From Pelotomaculum schinkii (GTDB lineage Bacteria; Bacillota; Desulfotomaculia; Desulfotomaculales; Pelotomaculaceae), in NCBI RefSeq assembly GCF_004369205.1, contig NZ_QFGA01000002.1:868001-932000 (forward strand): a stretch of 64,000 bases of DNA, written 5' to 3'. The position numbers were made by a program, and so were the translations under genes. The notes below the pieces were generated by a model, which saw nothing but the letters and a program-made list of their open reading frames with translations, had not been told where the DNA came from and made no database searches. Of this stretch, positions 24,062 through 31,200 are shown in pieces (position 1 is the stretch's first letter; every line of letters starts with the position of its first letter).

Positions 24062-24085
24062 CGCTATACTAATACTAGTATAGCG
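24062..24085. promoter_or_regulatory. Perfect inverted repeat, candidate ModE-type operator
   Basis: CGCTATACTA and TAGTATAGCG are exact reverse complements around ATAC, 32-55 bp before the GTG of the ModE-like gene. The CG(C/T)TATA...TATA(A/G)CG outline resembles the known E. coli ModE target, which supports autoregulation. Confidence 0.6.
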
Positions 24086-24179
24086 TGTTTAAAACAATAT
24101 GTCTACCTTTTTCCAAAATTAAAGGCATAGCATTCTGTATGTTTTCCTTTGGTGATGCAAATAAAAACCCCAGAAATGT

Positions 24180-24409
24180 TCAATGTTTACTGAGCTTCCG
24201 GTAAACCGTATAAACAAGTGATACCACAAAATATAATGGAATAATAATCGTTGCAACAATAAAGAAGAAAGCTTCGTCGCCGTTATTCTTAGTAAAGAAT
24301 GAGTAGAATAAGGCATATATCGCATTATGCAGAAATACCGAGCTATCCAGGCCCCAATAATCCAGAGCAATCTTTTAAAGGTCAAAAGCAAGTATTTATC
24401 AGCCTTCAT
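24180..24409 (-). pseudogene. Frameshifted copy of a 76-residue membrane protein
   Basis: The first 22 codons (MKADKYLLLTFKRLLWIIGAW) match the intact gene at 28989-29219. Near 24338-24341 one base is missing relative to that copy (ACCGAG against ACTGCAG). After this point the other frame (VFLHNAIYALFYSFF and on to YTVYRKLSKH) carries the rest of the homology to the same stop position. DNA identity over 230 bp is about 85-88% by eye. It overlaps the 3' end of the zinc-ribbon gene upstream by 11 bases, so the original arrangement was a coupled pair. Confidence 0.78.
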
Positions 24410-24614
24410 ACAAATCAATCACCACCTTTTTGCAATTTTTGCATAGATATGCTTCCTTTCCCGTACCATTTAAACCAAACGGAGCTATTGAGACATCACC
24501 TTTGTCTATATTGGGCTTAAAGAAAAGCCTTCTTTTGTAATTAGACCAAAAAATCTCTCTTGCACTTTGTATTGCTCCCTTTTCCATCTCATTTTCACAA
24601 TACGGGCACTTCAT
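24399..24614 (-). CDS. PF20097-like zinc-ribbon protein
   Basis: 71-residue protein with two CxxC pairs, MKCPYCENEMEKGAI at the start and YLCKNCKKVVIDLYEG at the end, the layout of a zinc ribbon interrupted by a variable loop. It resembles the PF20097 (formerly DUF6487) group, found across Firmicutes with unknown function. It is translationally coupled to the broken membrane gene that follows. Confidence 0.72.
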   Translation of the reverse strand: MKCPYCENEMEKGAIQSAREIFWSNYKRRLFFKPNIDKGDVSIAPFGLNGTGKEAYLCKNCKKVVIDLYEG

Positions 24615-24665
24615 CCCAAAAACCTTCTTTAAAAAATGTGCTCAGCCGCAACACTACATCCTGAC

Positions 24666-25823
24666 TTATTGCTTTTTCTTTCTTTCCTCCGAAAGGAGCA
24701 GGCTCCCTCTCTTTATTACTCCCATACCGTACTTGTCTTTCAACTTATCAACCACCCTGCTGACCTTTTCATCCTTTTCTTGAAACAAAGACAGCTGTTC
24801 ATAAGAATCCAGGTTTGATACTTGTACACCGACCAACCTCCAGGGTGGCTGGCCGCAGTTGGTCACAAAAAGTTCCCGCGCTACCTTGTAAATGGCTCCA
24901 TCACCTTCTACAGCAGCAGATAACGACTGTGATCTGGTAATAGTACTGAAATCAGCAGAACGGATCTTTACTGTGACCGTCCGTGCCTTTAGCCCTTTAT
25001 GGCGAAGCCTGTAGCCAACTTGTCCGGCTAAATCCATAAGCGTTGTTAATACTGCGTCTTGGTCGTAGACATCTTTTGGGAAAGTAGTCTCTTCGCCAAT
25101 TGACTTGATTTCCCGTTCGGCCTGAATCTCCCGGATGTCATTTCCATTGGCACGCTGGTGCAGCATTACCCCAACAGCAGCGCCAAACATTTTAATCAAT
25201 TCACGTTCAGGAAACTTCGCTAATTGGCAGATTGTCTTAACCCCAATTCGATTGAGCTTTTCTTTTGTTTGGGGCCCAATCCCGTGAAGTTTACTTACCG
25301 GCATCGGCCAAATAATTTTTGGCATATCCTCTTTTGCCACCCGGTAAAGTCCATCCGGCTTGGCCAGCTCACAGGCCATTTTAGCCAGCAGTTTGTTAAC
25401 GGATATACCAACGGAAACGGGAAGGCCCAGTTCCCGCCTTACTGCCTCACGTATTTTTCGGGCTGTTTCCAACCCTACCCCTGAAGGTACAGCAAGATAC
25501 GCTTCATCTATTGAAACCTTCTCTATTTGTGCTGCAAAACGATCGTATACAGCAAACACCCGGGCCGATACCTGACGATAGCGGTCCATATTCACTGGAA
25601 GAAAAACAGCGTCCGGACAGAGTTTTACCGCCTGGACCATAGGCATGGCTGAACGCACACCATATTTTCTGGCTTCATATGAGCACGTGGCCACTACTCC
25701 ACGCTCACCCGGCCGCCCACCTATAATGACTGGTTTGCCCCGGTATTCCGGATGGTCAAGCTGTTCCACAGAGGCAAAAAAGGCGTCCAGGTCACAAAGA
25801 AGAATATCGCCGGACACCGTCAT
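24666..25823 (-). CDS. dinB: DNA polymerase IV (Y family, DinB)
   Basis: Translesion polymerase of 385 residues. It has the catalytic LCDLDAFFASVEQ motif near residue 10, YEARKYGVRSAMPM, the second catalytic motif KVSIDEAYL, a helix-hairpin-helix SKLHGIGPQTKEKL, and the little-finger domain ending near VSNLD. The C-terminal QLSLFQE is a beta-clamp binding motif. The frame opens 20 codons further upstream, but family members begin shortly before the first motif, so ATG 25823 is chosen. No SOS operator was identified with confidence. Confidence 0.93.
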   Translation of the reverse strand: MTVSGDILLCDLDAFFASVEQLDHPEYRGKPVIIGGRPGERGVVATCSYEARKYGVRSAMPMVQAVKLCPDAVFLPVNMDRYRQVSARVFAVYDRFAAQIEKVSIDEAYLAVPSGVGLETARKIREAVRRELGLPVSVGISVNKLLAKMACELAKPDGLYRVAKEDMPKIIWPMPVSKLHGIGPQTKEKLNRIGVKTICQLAKFPERELIKMFGAAVGVMLHQRANGNDIREIQAEREIKSIGEETTFPKDVYDQDAVLTTLMDLAGQVGYRLRHKGLKARTVTVKIRSADFSTITRSQSLSAAVEGDGAIYKVARELFVTNCGQPPWRLVGVQVSNLDSYEQLSLFQEKDEKVSRVVDKLKDKYGMGVIKRGSLLLSEERKKKQ

Positions 25824-25917
25824 CACCACCCGAATAAGTTCTTTATCATCCCAATATTTTACCACCCTGACAGTACAAAACATAAAAGGCGAGTGAAATT
25901 ATCCGTTATTTGTGGCA

Positions 25918-26739
25918 TTAAAGTTTGGAATTGCCCCAGTGAGTAGGGCGAGTAAGTGACGAGGGTAACTTTGTGCTGTTATCCCCGTTCGCTGCGTTGA
26001 TTTGGGCTTGGGTGAGAAAGATACTCCTGGTAAGGTCGGCGCCTCTGAGGTCAGCATCCCGGAAATCAGCCCCGATGAAATCTGTCCCGCTCAGGTCGGT
26101 TCCTCTAAGGTCAGCAGCAATAAGGTAGGCTCCTCGACCGAAGGTCTTCCGATGCCCCGAATGCGCCTTCTTCTGCCCGCGACGAGCTTCGGCTCGCACA
26201 AGTTCACTGGTCTTAAGGAGCAGAGTATTAACATCTGCCCGATGCACCGCTACATCCAGTTCCAGGAGAGCGTCGGGGCTGAGGCGAGTAAGGCGTTTAG
26301 TCTCGTCGAGCATGGAGCTGAGCGCAGCATGAATAGGACGGGCTGGTTGTAACGTCAGCGCTTCTGTCAGATACCAGACCATTTCATGGATTTGCCGCAT
26401 AATATGAAAAACCTCATACATTTGCTTCGCGGATTCTGGAATTTTCCGCCAGTCATGTCCGCCATAGGTAACTTGGGAAACCTTTTGCCCCGCGCCAAAG
26501 CAGTCAAAAGCAGTGCAGCCTTTAAGGCCCCGCTCACTAAGACTTTTGTGAACACAACAGCGAAAGTCCGGCTGCAGGTTGGGGCAGGGCTGACCTGCGT
26601 CTTTGTGGATTGGGAAGCCTTCCGAAGCTGAAAAGTACAATGCGACACAGCACAAACCGAAACAGCTTTCGCAGTCAGCGCGCAAATTGCGGCGACTCTT
26701 ATCAGCAAAAGGTATTGAATATTTGTTATTCCAGGACAA
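25918..26739 (-). CDS. Pentapeptide-repeat protein with cysteine-rich N-terminal domain
   Basis: 273 residues in two parts. The N-terminal 80 residues hold cysteines in ADCESCFGLCCVALYF, PCPNLQPDFRCCVH and GCTAFDCFG, a pattern that could bind zinc or Fe-S. A helical middle follows, then pentapeptide repeats (AYLIAADLRGTDLSGTDFIG, ADFRDADLRGADLTRS) near residues 205-245. It belongs to a family seen in Firmicutes with no known function. It follows dinB by 94 bases on the same strand but has no clear coupling. Confidence 0.8.
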   Translation of the reverse strand: MSWNNKYSIPFADKSRRNLRADCESCFGLCCVALYFSASEGFPIHKDAGQPCPNLQPDFRCCVHKSLSERGLKGCTAFDCFGAGQKVSQVTYGGHDWRKIPESAKQMYEVFHIMRQIHEMVWYLTEALTLQPARPIHAALSSMLDETKRLTRLSPDALLELDVAVHRADVNTLLLKTSELVRAEARRGQKKAHSGHRKTFGRGAYLIAADLRGTDLSGTDFIGADFRDADLRGADLTRSIFLTQAQINAANGDNSTKLPSSLTRPTHWGNSKL

Positions 26740-26894
26740 TATCTGGTTCCCCTTATTTTAATATGGATCATGGAAAGCTATCAATTATACTAAATTGCCT
26801 TTCCCTTTGTCATAAAAATGTGCATCCCCAAAAATTTATTTAAATTATAATATTAGTTAATATTCATATCATTATATGCAACCAGGTGGTTAAT

Positions 26895-27602
26895 TTACTT
26901 CTTTGTACAAACATAAACTGCTAAAAAACCATCATGATAACTTAGGGTATCTATTGTAAATCCGGCTCGATTCATTAACCCTTCCATTATCCAGTCGCAT
27001 GTAGAAAATTCATCTCTTATTGCAATCTTCGTGTCTGAAGCAAGCTCTTCTCCGGCAACTGGCTTAATACCATTAAGCCAGTTATCAAAAAACTCTTTAT
27101 AATTTTCAACTTCAAATGAATATACTGTATCCCTTAAAAAAAATTTACCGCCTTTTTTTAGCATAGCATTTATTCGTTTAAGAGCGACTAGCTTCCAAAA
27201 ATCCGGGAGATGATGCAAAGCTAATTGAGAAACGATAACATCGACTGGCTCCCCCTGGTGTTCGTAAGTTAAAAATCCGGCGTGGTAATATTTTATATTG
27301 TTTATATCGTGACTTTTAGCCTTTTTATTGGCAACCTCCAGCATTACCGGAGAAATATCAACTGCATAAACCATTTTGCAATGCTTAGCAATTTCTATCG
27401 ATAAATCTCCAGTCCCGGCGCCAAATTCAAGAACCACCTGCTTAGCAGTAAGACCAACAATATTGATAATGTCTTCAGTTTCTTTCTTTATATTTCGTAA
27501 TTTTTGCATTCGTGAATCATAGTCTTGAACTTCTTTAGTATCGGTGTAATCCACACCAACTTGTTTCATTTCATCATACTGCCATTCTGGATATGTTTTC
27601 AC
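26895..27602 (-). CDS. Class I SAM-dependent methyltransferase
   Basis: 235 residues with SAM motif I VVLEFGAGTGDLSIEIAKHC, acidic AVDISPVMLEVANKKA, and motif II VDVIVSQLALHHLPDFWK, then MLKKGGKFFLRDTVYSF. The N-terminal FPEWQYDEMKQVGVDY-like segment is typical of small-molecule methyltransferases in Firmicutes. Substrate unknown. It stands alone between unrelated genes. Confidence 0.86.
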   Translation of the reverse strand: MKTYPEWQYDEMKQVGVDYTDTKEVQDYDSRMQKLRNIKKETEDIINIVGLTAKQVVLEFGAGTGDLSIEIAKHCKMVYAVDISPVMLEVANKKAKSHDINNIKYYHAGFLTYEHQGEPVDVIVSQLALHHLPDFWKLVALKRINAMLKKGGKFFLRDTVYSFEVENYKEFFDNWLNGIKPVAGEELASDTKIAIRDEFSTCDWIMEGLMNRAGFTIDTLSYHDGFLAVYVCTKK

Positions 27603-27689
27603 ATTGTCACCACTTAATAGTATTCTTTACTTATTTTTGTTTCAGCCTCTATCTAAGCATCCAGCAGTCAAGCAATCTGTTTTTTATAA

Positions 27690-28130
27690 TCAGTCATCCT
27701 GAAAATCCTCTTCCGTCATCAGTCTTATACCCTTTTTTTTCAGAAATTCGGCGGAGAAACCATATCCGTCTATGATTTTCCCCGAAAAAGTTCCGTCATA
27801 ATTCTTGCCGGCGGCGCAGGACGGGCTCTTCGTTTTCAAGACGGCGCCCTCTATTTCTTCACCGCATTCGGCGGATTTTTCCATTGCCGCCTGCCACATC
27901 AATTGCGCACCCCTAATATAGCCTTCGGTAACGTCTTCCCCCAACTTAGTTATCACCCTGCCATTAAGGATCTCGGTAACCTCGCGCGGCGTAGAAAATC
28001 CTGCCATCACTTCCGGACATACGGAAATGTATTGCTTATCCTTAAGAAAATCTTTCACCTTATCATTGTTATAATTTCCACCCCAGTAATTGCAATTATC
28101 ACCCAAAAGGCACGCGCTTACGATATACAT
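27690..28130 (-). CDS. DUF523 family protein (YbbK-like)
   Basis: 146-residue protein with conserved cysteines: MYIVSACLLGDNCNYWGG at the start, VCPEVMAGFSTPRE, and KTKSPSCAAG near residue 100, each a DUF523 signature. The family is widespread and its function unproven; the cysteine layout suggests metal or Fe-S binding. GAGGAGAA before the ATG at 28130 fixes a start 17 codons inside the longest frame. Confidence 0.87.
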   Translation of the reverse strand: MYIVSACLLGDNCNYWGGNYNNDKVKDFLKDKQYISVCPEVMAGFSTPREVTEILNGRVITKLGEDVTEGYIRGAQLMWQAAMEKSAECGEEIEGAVLKTKSPSCAAGKNYDGTFSGKIIDGYGFSAEFLKKKGIRLMTEEDFQDD

Positions 28131-28218
28131 TTGCTTCTCCTCATTCTGTTTCAAAGTATCACCGTTACTCCGTCTCCGCATTCATACTAACTGCCAAGCT
28201 GATAACCTGATGTCATAT

Positions 28219-28281
28219 GGATAGCACAAAACTGCTGGCGCAGTGGTTTATCAACATTGCGCCGGCAGTTTTGTGCTATCC
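28219..28281. repeat. Long inverted repeat overlapping the end of the racemase gene
   Basis: A 24-bp arm beginning GGATAGCACAAAACTGC pairs with its complement at 28258-28281 with one mismatch around a 15-base loop. The inner arm encodes the last ten residues of the racemase-like protein. There is no T-run, so it is a poor factor-independent terminator and may be an mRNA-stabilising hairpin or a mobile-element remnant. Confidence 0.6.
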
Positions 28282-28970
28282 GTTAAACAATACCTGATTG
28301 CACTCTCCACATGGATCTTCGTAGTATTCAGGAACGTTATGCCAAACTCGTCCCTGGTTAGAATAAGCGGTAATTCTGTGCACCCGAGAATCAATCCCTG
28401 GATAGACTCCTCATCGACCATCCTTTTAACAATCTCGAGCAAACCTTTACGGGTTCCTTCGTAAAACTTACCCAATTCAATCTCTGTCATCAATTTGTGT
28501 TGAATATAGTCTTGTTCCTGTTCCCGAGGCACAACAACTGAGATATTATCGCCGGCAAATACCTCCTGAAAAAAACCTGACCGCATGGTAAAACTTGTTC
28601 CAAGCAACCCGACCTTTTGAAATCCCATCTCTTTTGCTTTCTTACTTGTCTCTTGAACGATACTTAATAGGGGGATAGGAGACAAGCTTTCTAATCTGTC
28701 AAACACGATGTGTGGTGTATTGGCTGAAATGATGCCAAAATCAGCGCCGGCACTTTTCAAGGTATTGATTCCCTTTACAAGCCATTCTGTCAGGTCATCC
28801 CATCTCTGCTGCCCAACCATGTGCAAGAGTGTGTACATATCCATACTATAGACAAAAATTTCGGGAAGACTCCCCTCCCCTTGAAGCTCGCGATACTGGT
28901 CAATCATTAATCGGTAATAATCCAATGTAGACTCAGGACCAAATCCGCCGATCATGCCTATCTTTCTCAT
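28251..28970 (-). CDS. Aspartate/glutamate racemase-family protein
   Basis: Cofactor-independent racemase fold, 239 residues. Two catalytic-cysteine regions are expected: the first is in ADFGIISANTPHIVFD, where the family cysteine appears replaced (SANTPH), while the second, GLILGCTELPLIL, is intact. N-terminal MRKIGMIGGFGPESTLDYYR matches the aspartate racemase type. A threonine or asparagine in place of the first cysteine occurs in Asp/Glu racemase-like subfamilies and would alter catalysis to isomerase or lyase-like reactions. The natural substrate is uncertain. Confidence 0.82.
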   Translation of the reverse strand: MRKIGMIGGFGPESTLDYYRLMIDQYRELQGEGSLPEIFVYSMDMYTLLHMVGQQRWDDLTEWLVKGINTLKSAGADFGIISANTPHIVFDRLESLSPIPLLSIVQETSKKAKEMGFQKVGLLGTSFTMRSGFFQEVFAGDNISVVVPREQEQDYIQHKLMTEIELGKFYEGTRKGLLEIVKRMVDEESIQGLILGCTELPLILTRDEFGITFLNTTKIHVESAIRYCLTDSTKLPAQC

Positions 28971-28988
28971 TAAGCCACACCCCCATTT

Positions 28989-29219
28989 TCAGTGTTTACT
29001 AAACTTCCGAAAAACCGTATAAATAAGTGATATCACAAAATATAGTGGAATAACAACCACTGCAATAATAAAGAAGACAGGTTCGTCGCCGTTTGTCTCA
29101 CTAAAGAATGAGTAGAATAATGCATATATCGCATTATGTAGGAATACTGCAGCTATCCAGGCTCCAATAATCCAGAGCAATCTTTTAAACGTCAAAAGTA
29201 AATACTTATCAGCCTTCAT
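28989..29219 (-). CDS. Hypothetical 76-residue membrane protein (intact paralogue)
   Basis: Two hydrophobic helices (about residues 14-35 and 47-66) with a charged SETNGDEP loop and a basic RKFSKH tail. It is the intact paralogue of the frameshifted copy at 24180. Here the zinc-ribbon gene that precedes the other copy is missing, and the racemase gene lies 18 bases downstream instead. No function is known. Confidence 0.68.
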   Translation of the reverse strand: MKADKYLLLTFKRLLWIIGAWIAAVFLHNAIYALFYSFFSETNGDEPVFFIIAVVVIPLYFVISLIYTVFRKFSKH

Positions 29220-29414
29220 GAATCCACCCCATTGCTATTACTAAAAAAAACTCTTGGATTGATGCTTTTCAATAATACATGCACGTCCGTGTTTCAATTG
29301 GAATATTTATTCTTTCGATAACTAGTTAACAAATCCTGTGAATGGAAAAGGTATTAGCATAAAACTTGAAGAAAGTTACTTACTACATACAAGTTGATGC
29401 AGGAGGATCCGATA

Positions 29415-30053
29415 ATGAACAGCTACTATTTGTTTATCCTTACGGCATTGGCAGCCGCTATCCTGCCGGGCGCCGACTTTGCCATGGTTACCAAAAACAC
29501 ACTGGCGCTGGGGCGAAAGGGCGGACAGGCTACGGCTTTGGGTATTGCGTCGGGACTTATGGTCCATACCACGGCTGCAGTCCTCGGACTGTCTGTTATT
29601 ATCGCCAAATCAGCATTTTTGTTTGGACTTGTCAAATATATCGGGGCTGCTTATTTGTTCTATATCGGTATAACCACATTGCTTTCCCGTGTTCAAGGCG
29701 ACATATCACCCGCAATATCAGATACTGAAACAAAAGCCCCTTCTTCGGAACACTCCTTTAAGACCTGCTTTGCCCAGGGAGCGCTTACAAACACATTAAA
29801 CCCGAAGGCAGCAATTTTTTATATGACACTGCTACCGCAGTTTGTCGATCCTGCAAAAGATTCCTTGCTGCAACTGACGATATTGGGGTTGACCGCGGTA
29901 ATCATTGTTTTGATCTGGTTTTTGTTTTTGGCTGGCGCTCTTGACTACATACGTGTCTGGTTTAGCAAACCAATGTTTAGAAGCGCTTTCCAGCGAATCA
30001 CCGGGCTAATGCTTATTTCGTTCGGTGTGAAGCTTGCTATGGAAAAACAATAA
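29415..30053 (+). CDS. LysE-family amino acid/metabolite exporter
   Basis: 212-residue membrane protein with about six hydrophobic segments. The N-terminal LYFLI-type start, PGADFAMVTKNTLALGRKGGQATALGIASG and the middle QGALTNTLNPKAAIFYMTLLPQFV are diagnostic of the LysE/RhtB superfamily. AGGAGGATCCGATA before the ATG at 29415 fixes the start, seven codons inside the longest frame. Substrate unassigned; relatives export basic or neutral amino acids. Confidence 0.88.
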   Translation: MNSYYLFILTALAAAILPGADFAMVTKNTLALGRKGGQATALGIASGLMVHTTAAVLGLSVIIAKSAFLFGLVKYIGAAYLFYIGITTLLSRVQGDISPAISDTETKAPSSEHSFKTCFAQGALTNTLNPKAAIFYMTLLPQFVDPAKDSLLQLTILGLTAVIIVLIWFLFLAGALDYIRVWFSKPMFRSAFQRITGLMLISFGVKLAMEKQ

Positions 30054-30192
30054 TATTTTAAAATTATGTGTTAGCAGTAACAGAGAAAATGGATCATACC
30101 AGAACATATTAACAAAATAGCTCTTTTAATATTAAAATCCTGGTGATATAACATTACTAAAATTGTAACAATATTTAGGGTGGGGGTATTTT

Positions 30193-30249
30193 ATGATGTT
30201 TCCTCCGCCGCCTTTATCAGCTCCAGCTTGTAGACACAGTCCTGATTGA
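30193..30249 (+). CDS. Possible 18-residue leader peptide with a proline run
   Basis: A small frame with GTGGGGG about seven bases before the ATG encodes MMFPPPPLSAPACRHSPD and stops 14 bases before the cytochrome b start codon. Four consecutive prolines would stall ribosomes without EF-P, so this could be a regulatory leader. It may equally be chance. Confidence 0.3.
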   Translation: MMFPPPPLSAPACRHSPD

Positions 30250-30263
30250 AAAGGAGTAGTCAG

Positions 30264-30965
30264 ATGGCATTTTCAAATACATTACAGACAACATTAAACA
30301 AAAAGACAAATCCAAAAATAGAGATGTATGTTGACATCGCGCAATCTATCAGCGGCATACTGCTGGTTGGCTTCTTATGGATGCACATGCTGTTTGTCGG
30401 TACGATTATCATCAGCCCCGAACTCTACGATAAGCTGTCCATAGGGCTTGACAAGTATTACTTGGCTCAGGTTGGTATACCCGGAACCGTTCTGTTAATT
30501 ATTATGCATATTTTGCTGGCTGGGCGCAGGATCCCGACCCGTCTGCGCGATATGAGGATTACCTGGCGGGTTGCGCACATGATTAACCACTTTGATACCT
30601 GGGTTTGGATCGGTCAAATCATTACCGCTCTGATTATTGGCATTATGGCCGGTATCCACATTTGGCTCGTCATGACTACCTGGCCGATCAGATCATTTAC
30701 AAGCGCCTCGCGTGTCGCTGCCTTAGGGCCTGCCGACCAGTCATTTGGCGGCTTTTATTTTCCCTTTATGATCGTGTTTTACGTTTTATTACTCTTTGCG
30801 GGCGAATATCATGCCGGTTTTGGCCTCTACAGAATCTTTGTCAAGTGGGGCTGGTTTGATCGTCACCGCGTGGGTTATGTATTAAAGACCATTACTGTGA
30901 TAATTATCGCAACCGGTTTGTTGGCCCTATATGCCTTTATAAAGCTTGCAGCAGGTGTCTTATAA
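30264..30965 (+). CDS. Succinate dehydrogenase/fumarate reductase cytochrome b subunit-like protein
   Basis: 233-residue membrane protein with five hydrophobic segments, the length and topology of FrdC/SdhC of the Wolinella and Bacillus type. Haem-ligand histidines are expected in LWMHMLFVG, IMHILLAG, HMINHFDTWVW, GIHIWLV and EYHAGFGLYR. It would carry electrons between quinones and a partner flavoprotein, but no frdA/frdB (sdhA/sdhB) genes are in the window, so it is either an orphan or works with a distant pair. AAAAGGAG precedes the ATG at 30264. Confidence 0.83.
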   Translation: MAFSNTLQTTLNKKTNPKIEMYVDIAQSISGILLVGFLWMHMLFVGTIIISPELYDKLSIGLDKYYLAQVGIPGTVLLIIMHILLAGRRIPTRLRDMRITWRVAHMINHFDTWVWIGQIITALIIGIMAGIHIWLVMTTWPIRSFTSASRVAALGPADQSFGGFYFPFMIVFYVLLLFAGEYHAGFGLYRIFVKWGWFDRHRVGYVLKTITVIIIATGLLALYAFIKLAAGVL

Positions 30966-30979
30966 GTTAATTTAAATAA

Positions 30980-31114
30980 TCAAACTAATATTTCTTCAAT
31001 TATTGAATTACCTTTTCTTTTATCACCATTTGTCCATTCCCATTCTTCAAGTAATCTTATTCTATTGTCCGATAATATTTCTGGTGTTGAATAACATTTG
31101 CAACCCCTTAATAT
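30980..31114 (-). pseudogene. Short C-terminal protein remnant
   Basis: On the minus strand a 44-codon frame reads CYSTPEILSDNRIRLL, then EEWEWTNGDKRKGNSIIEEI and a stop. It has protein-like composition but no start codon, and is cut off upstream by a stop codon. Probably the tail of a lost gene. Confidence 0.3.
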
Positions 31115-31200
31115 TTAATGGCAAACGGGAGAATCGGCATCCTGTTCTTTACATTGGATATAATATATCAGACCGGCATGGTTTTCGATAGGGGGTGCGT

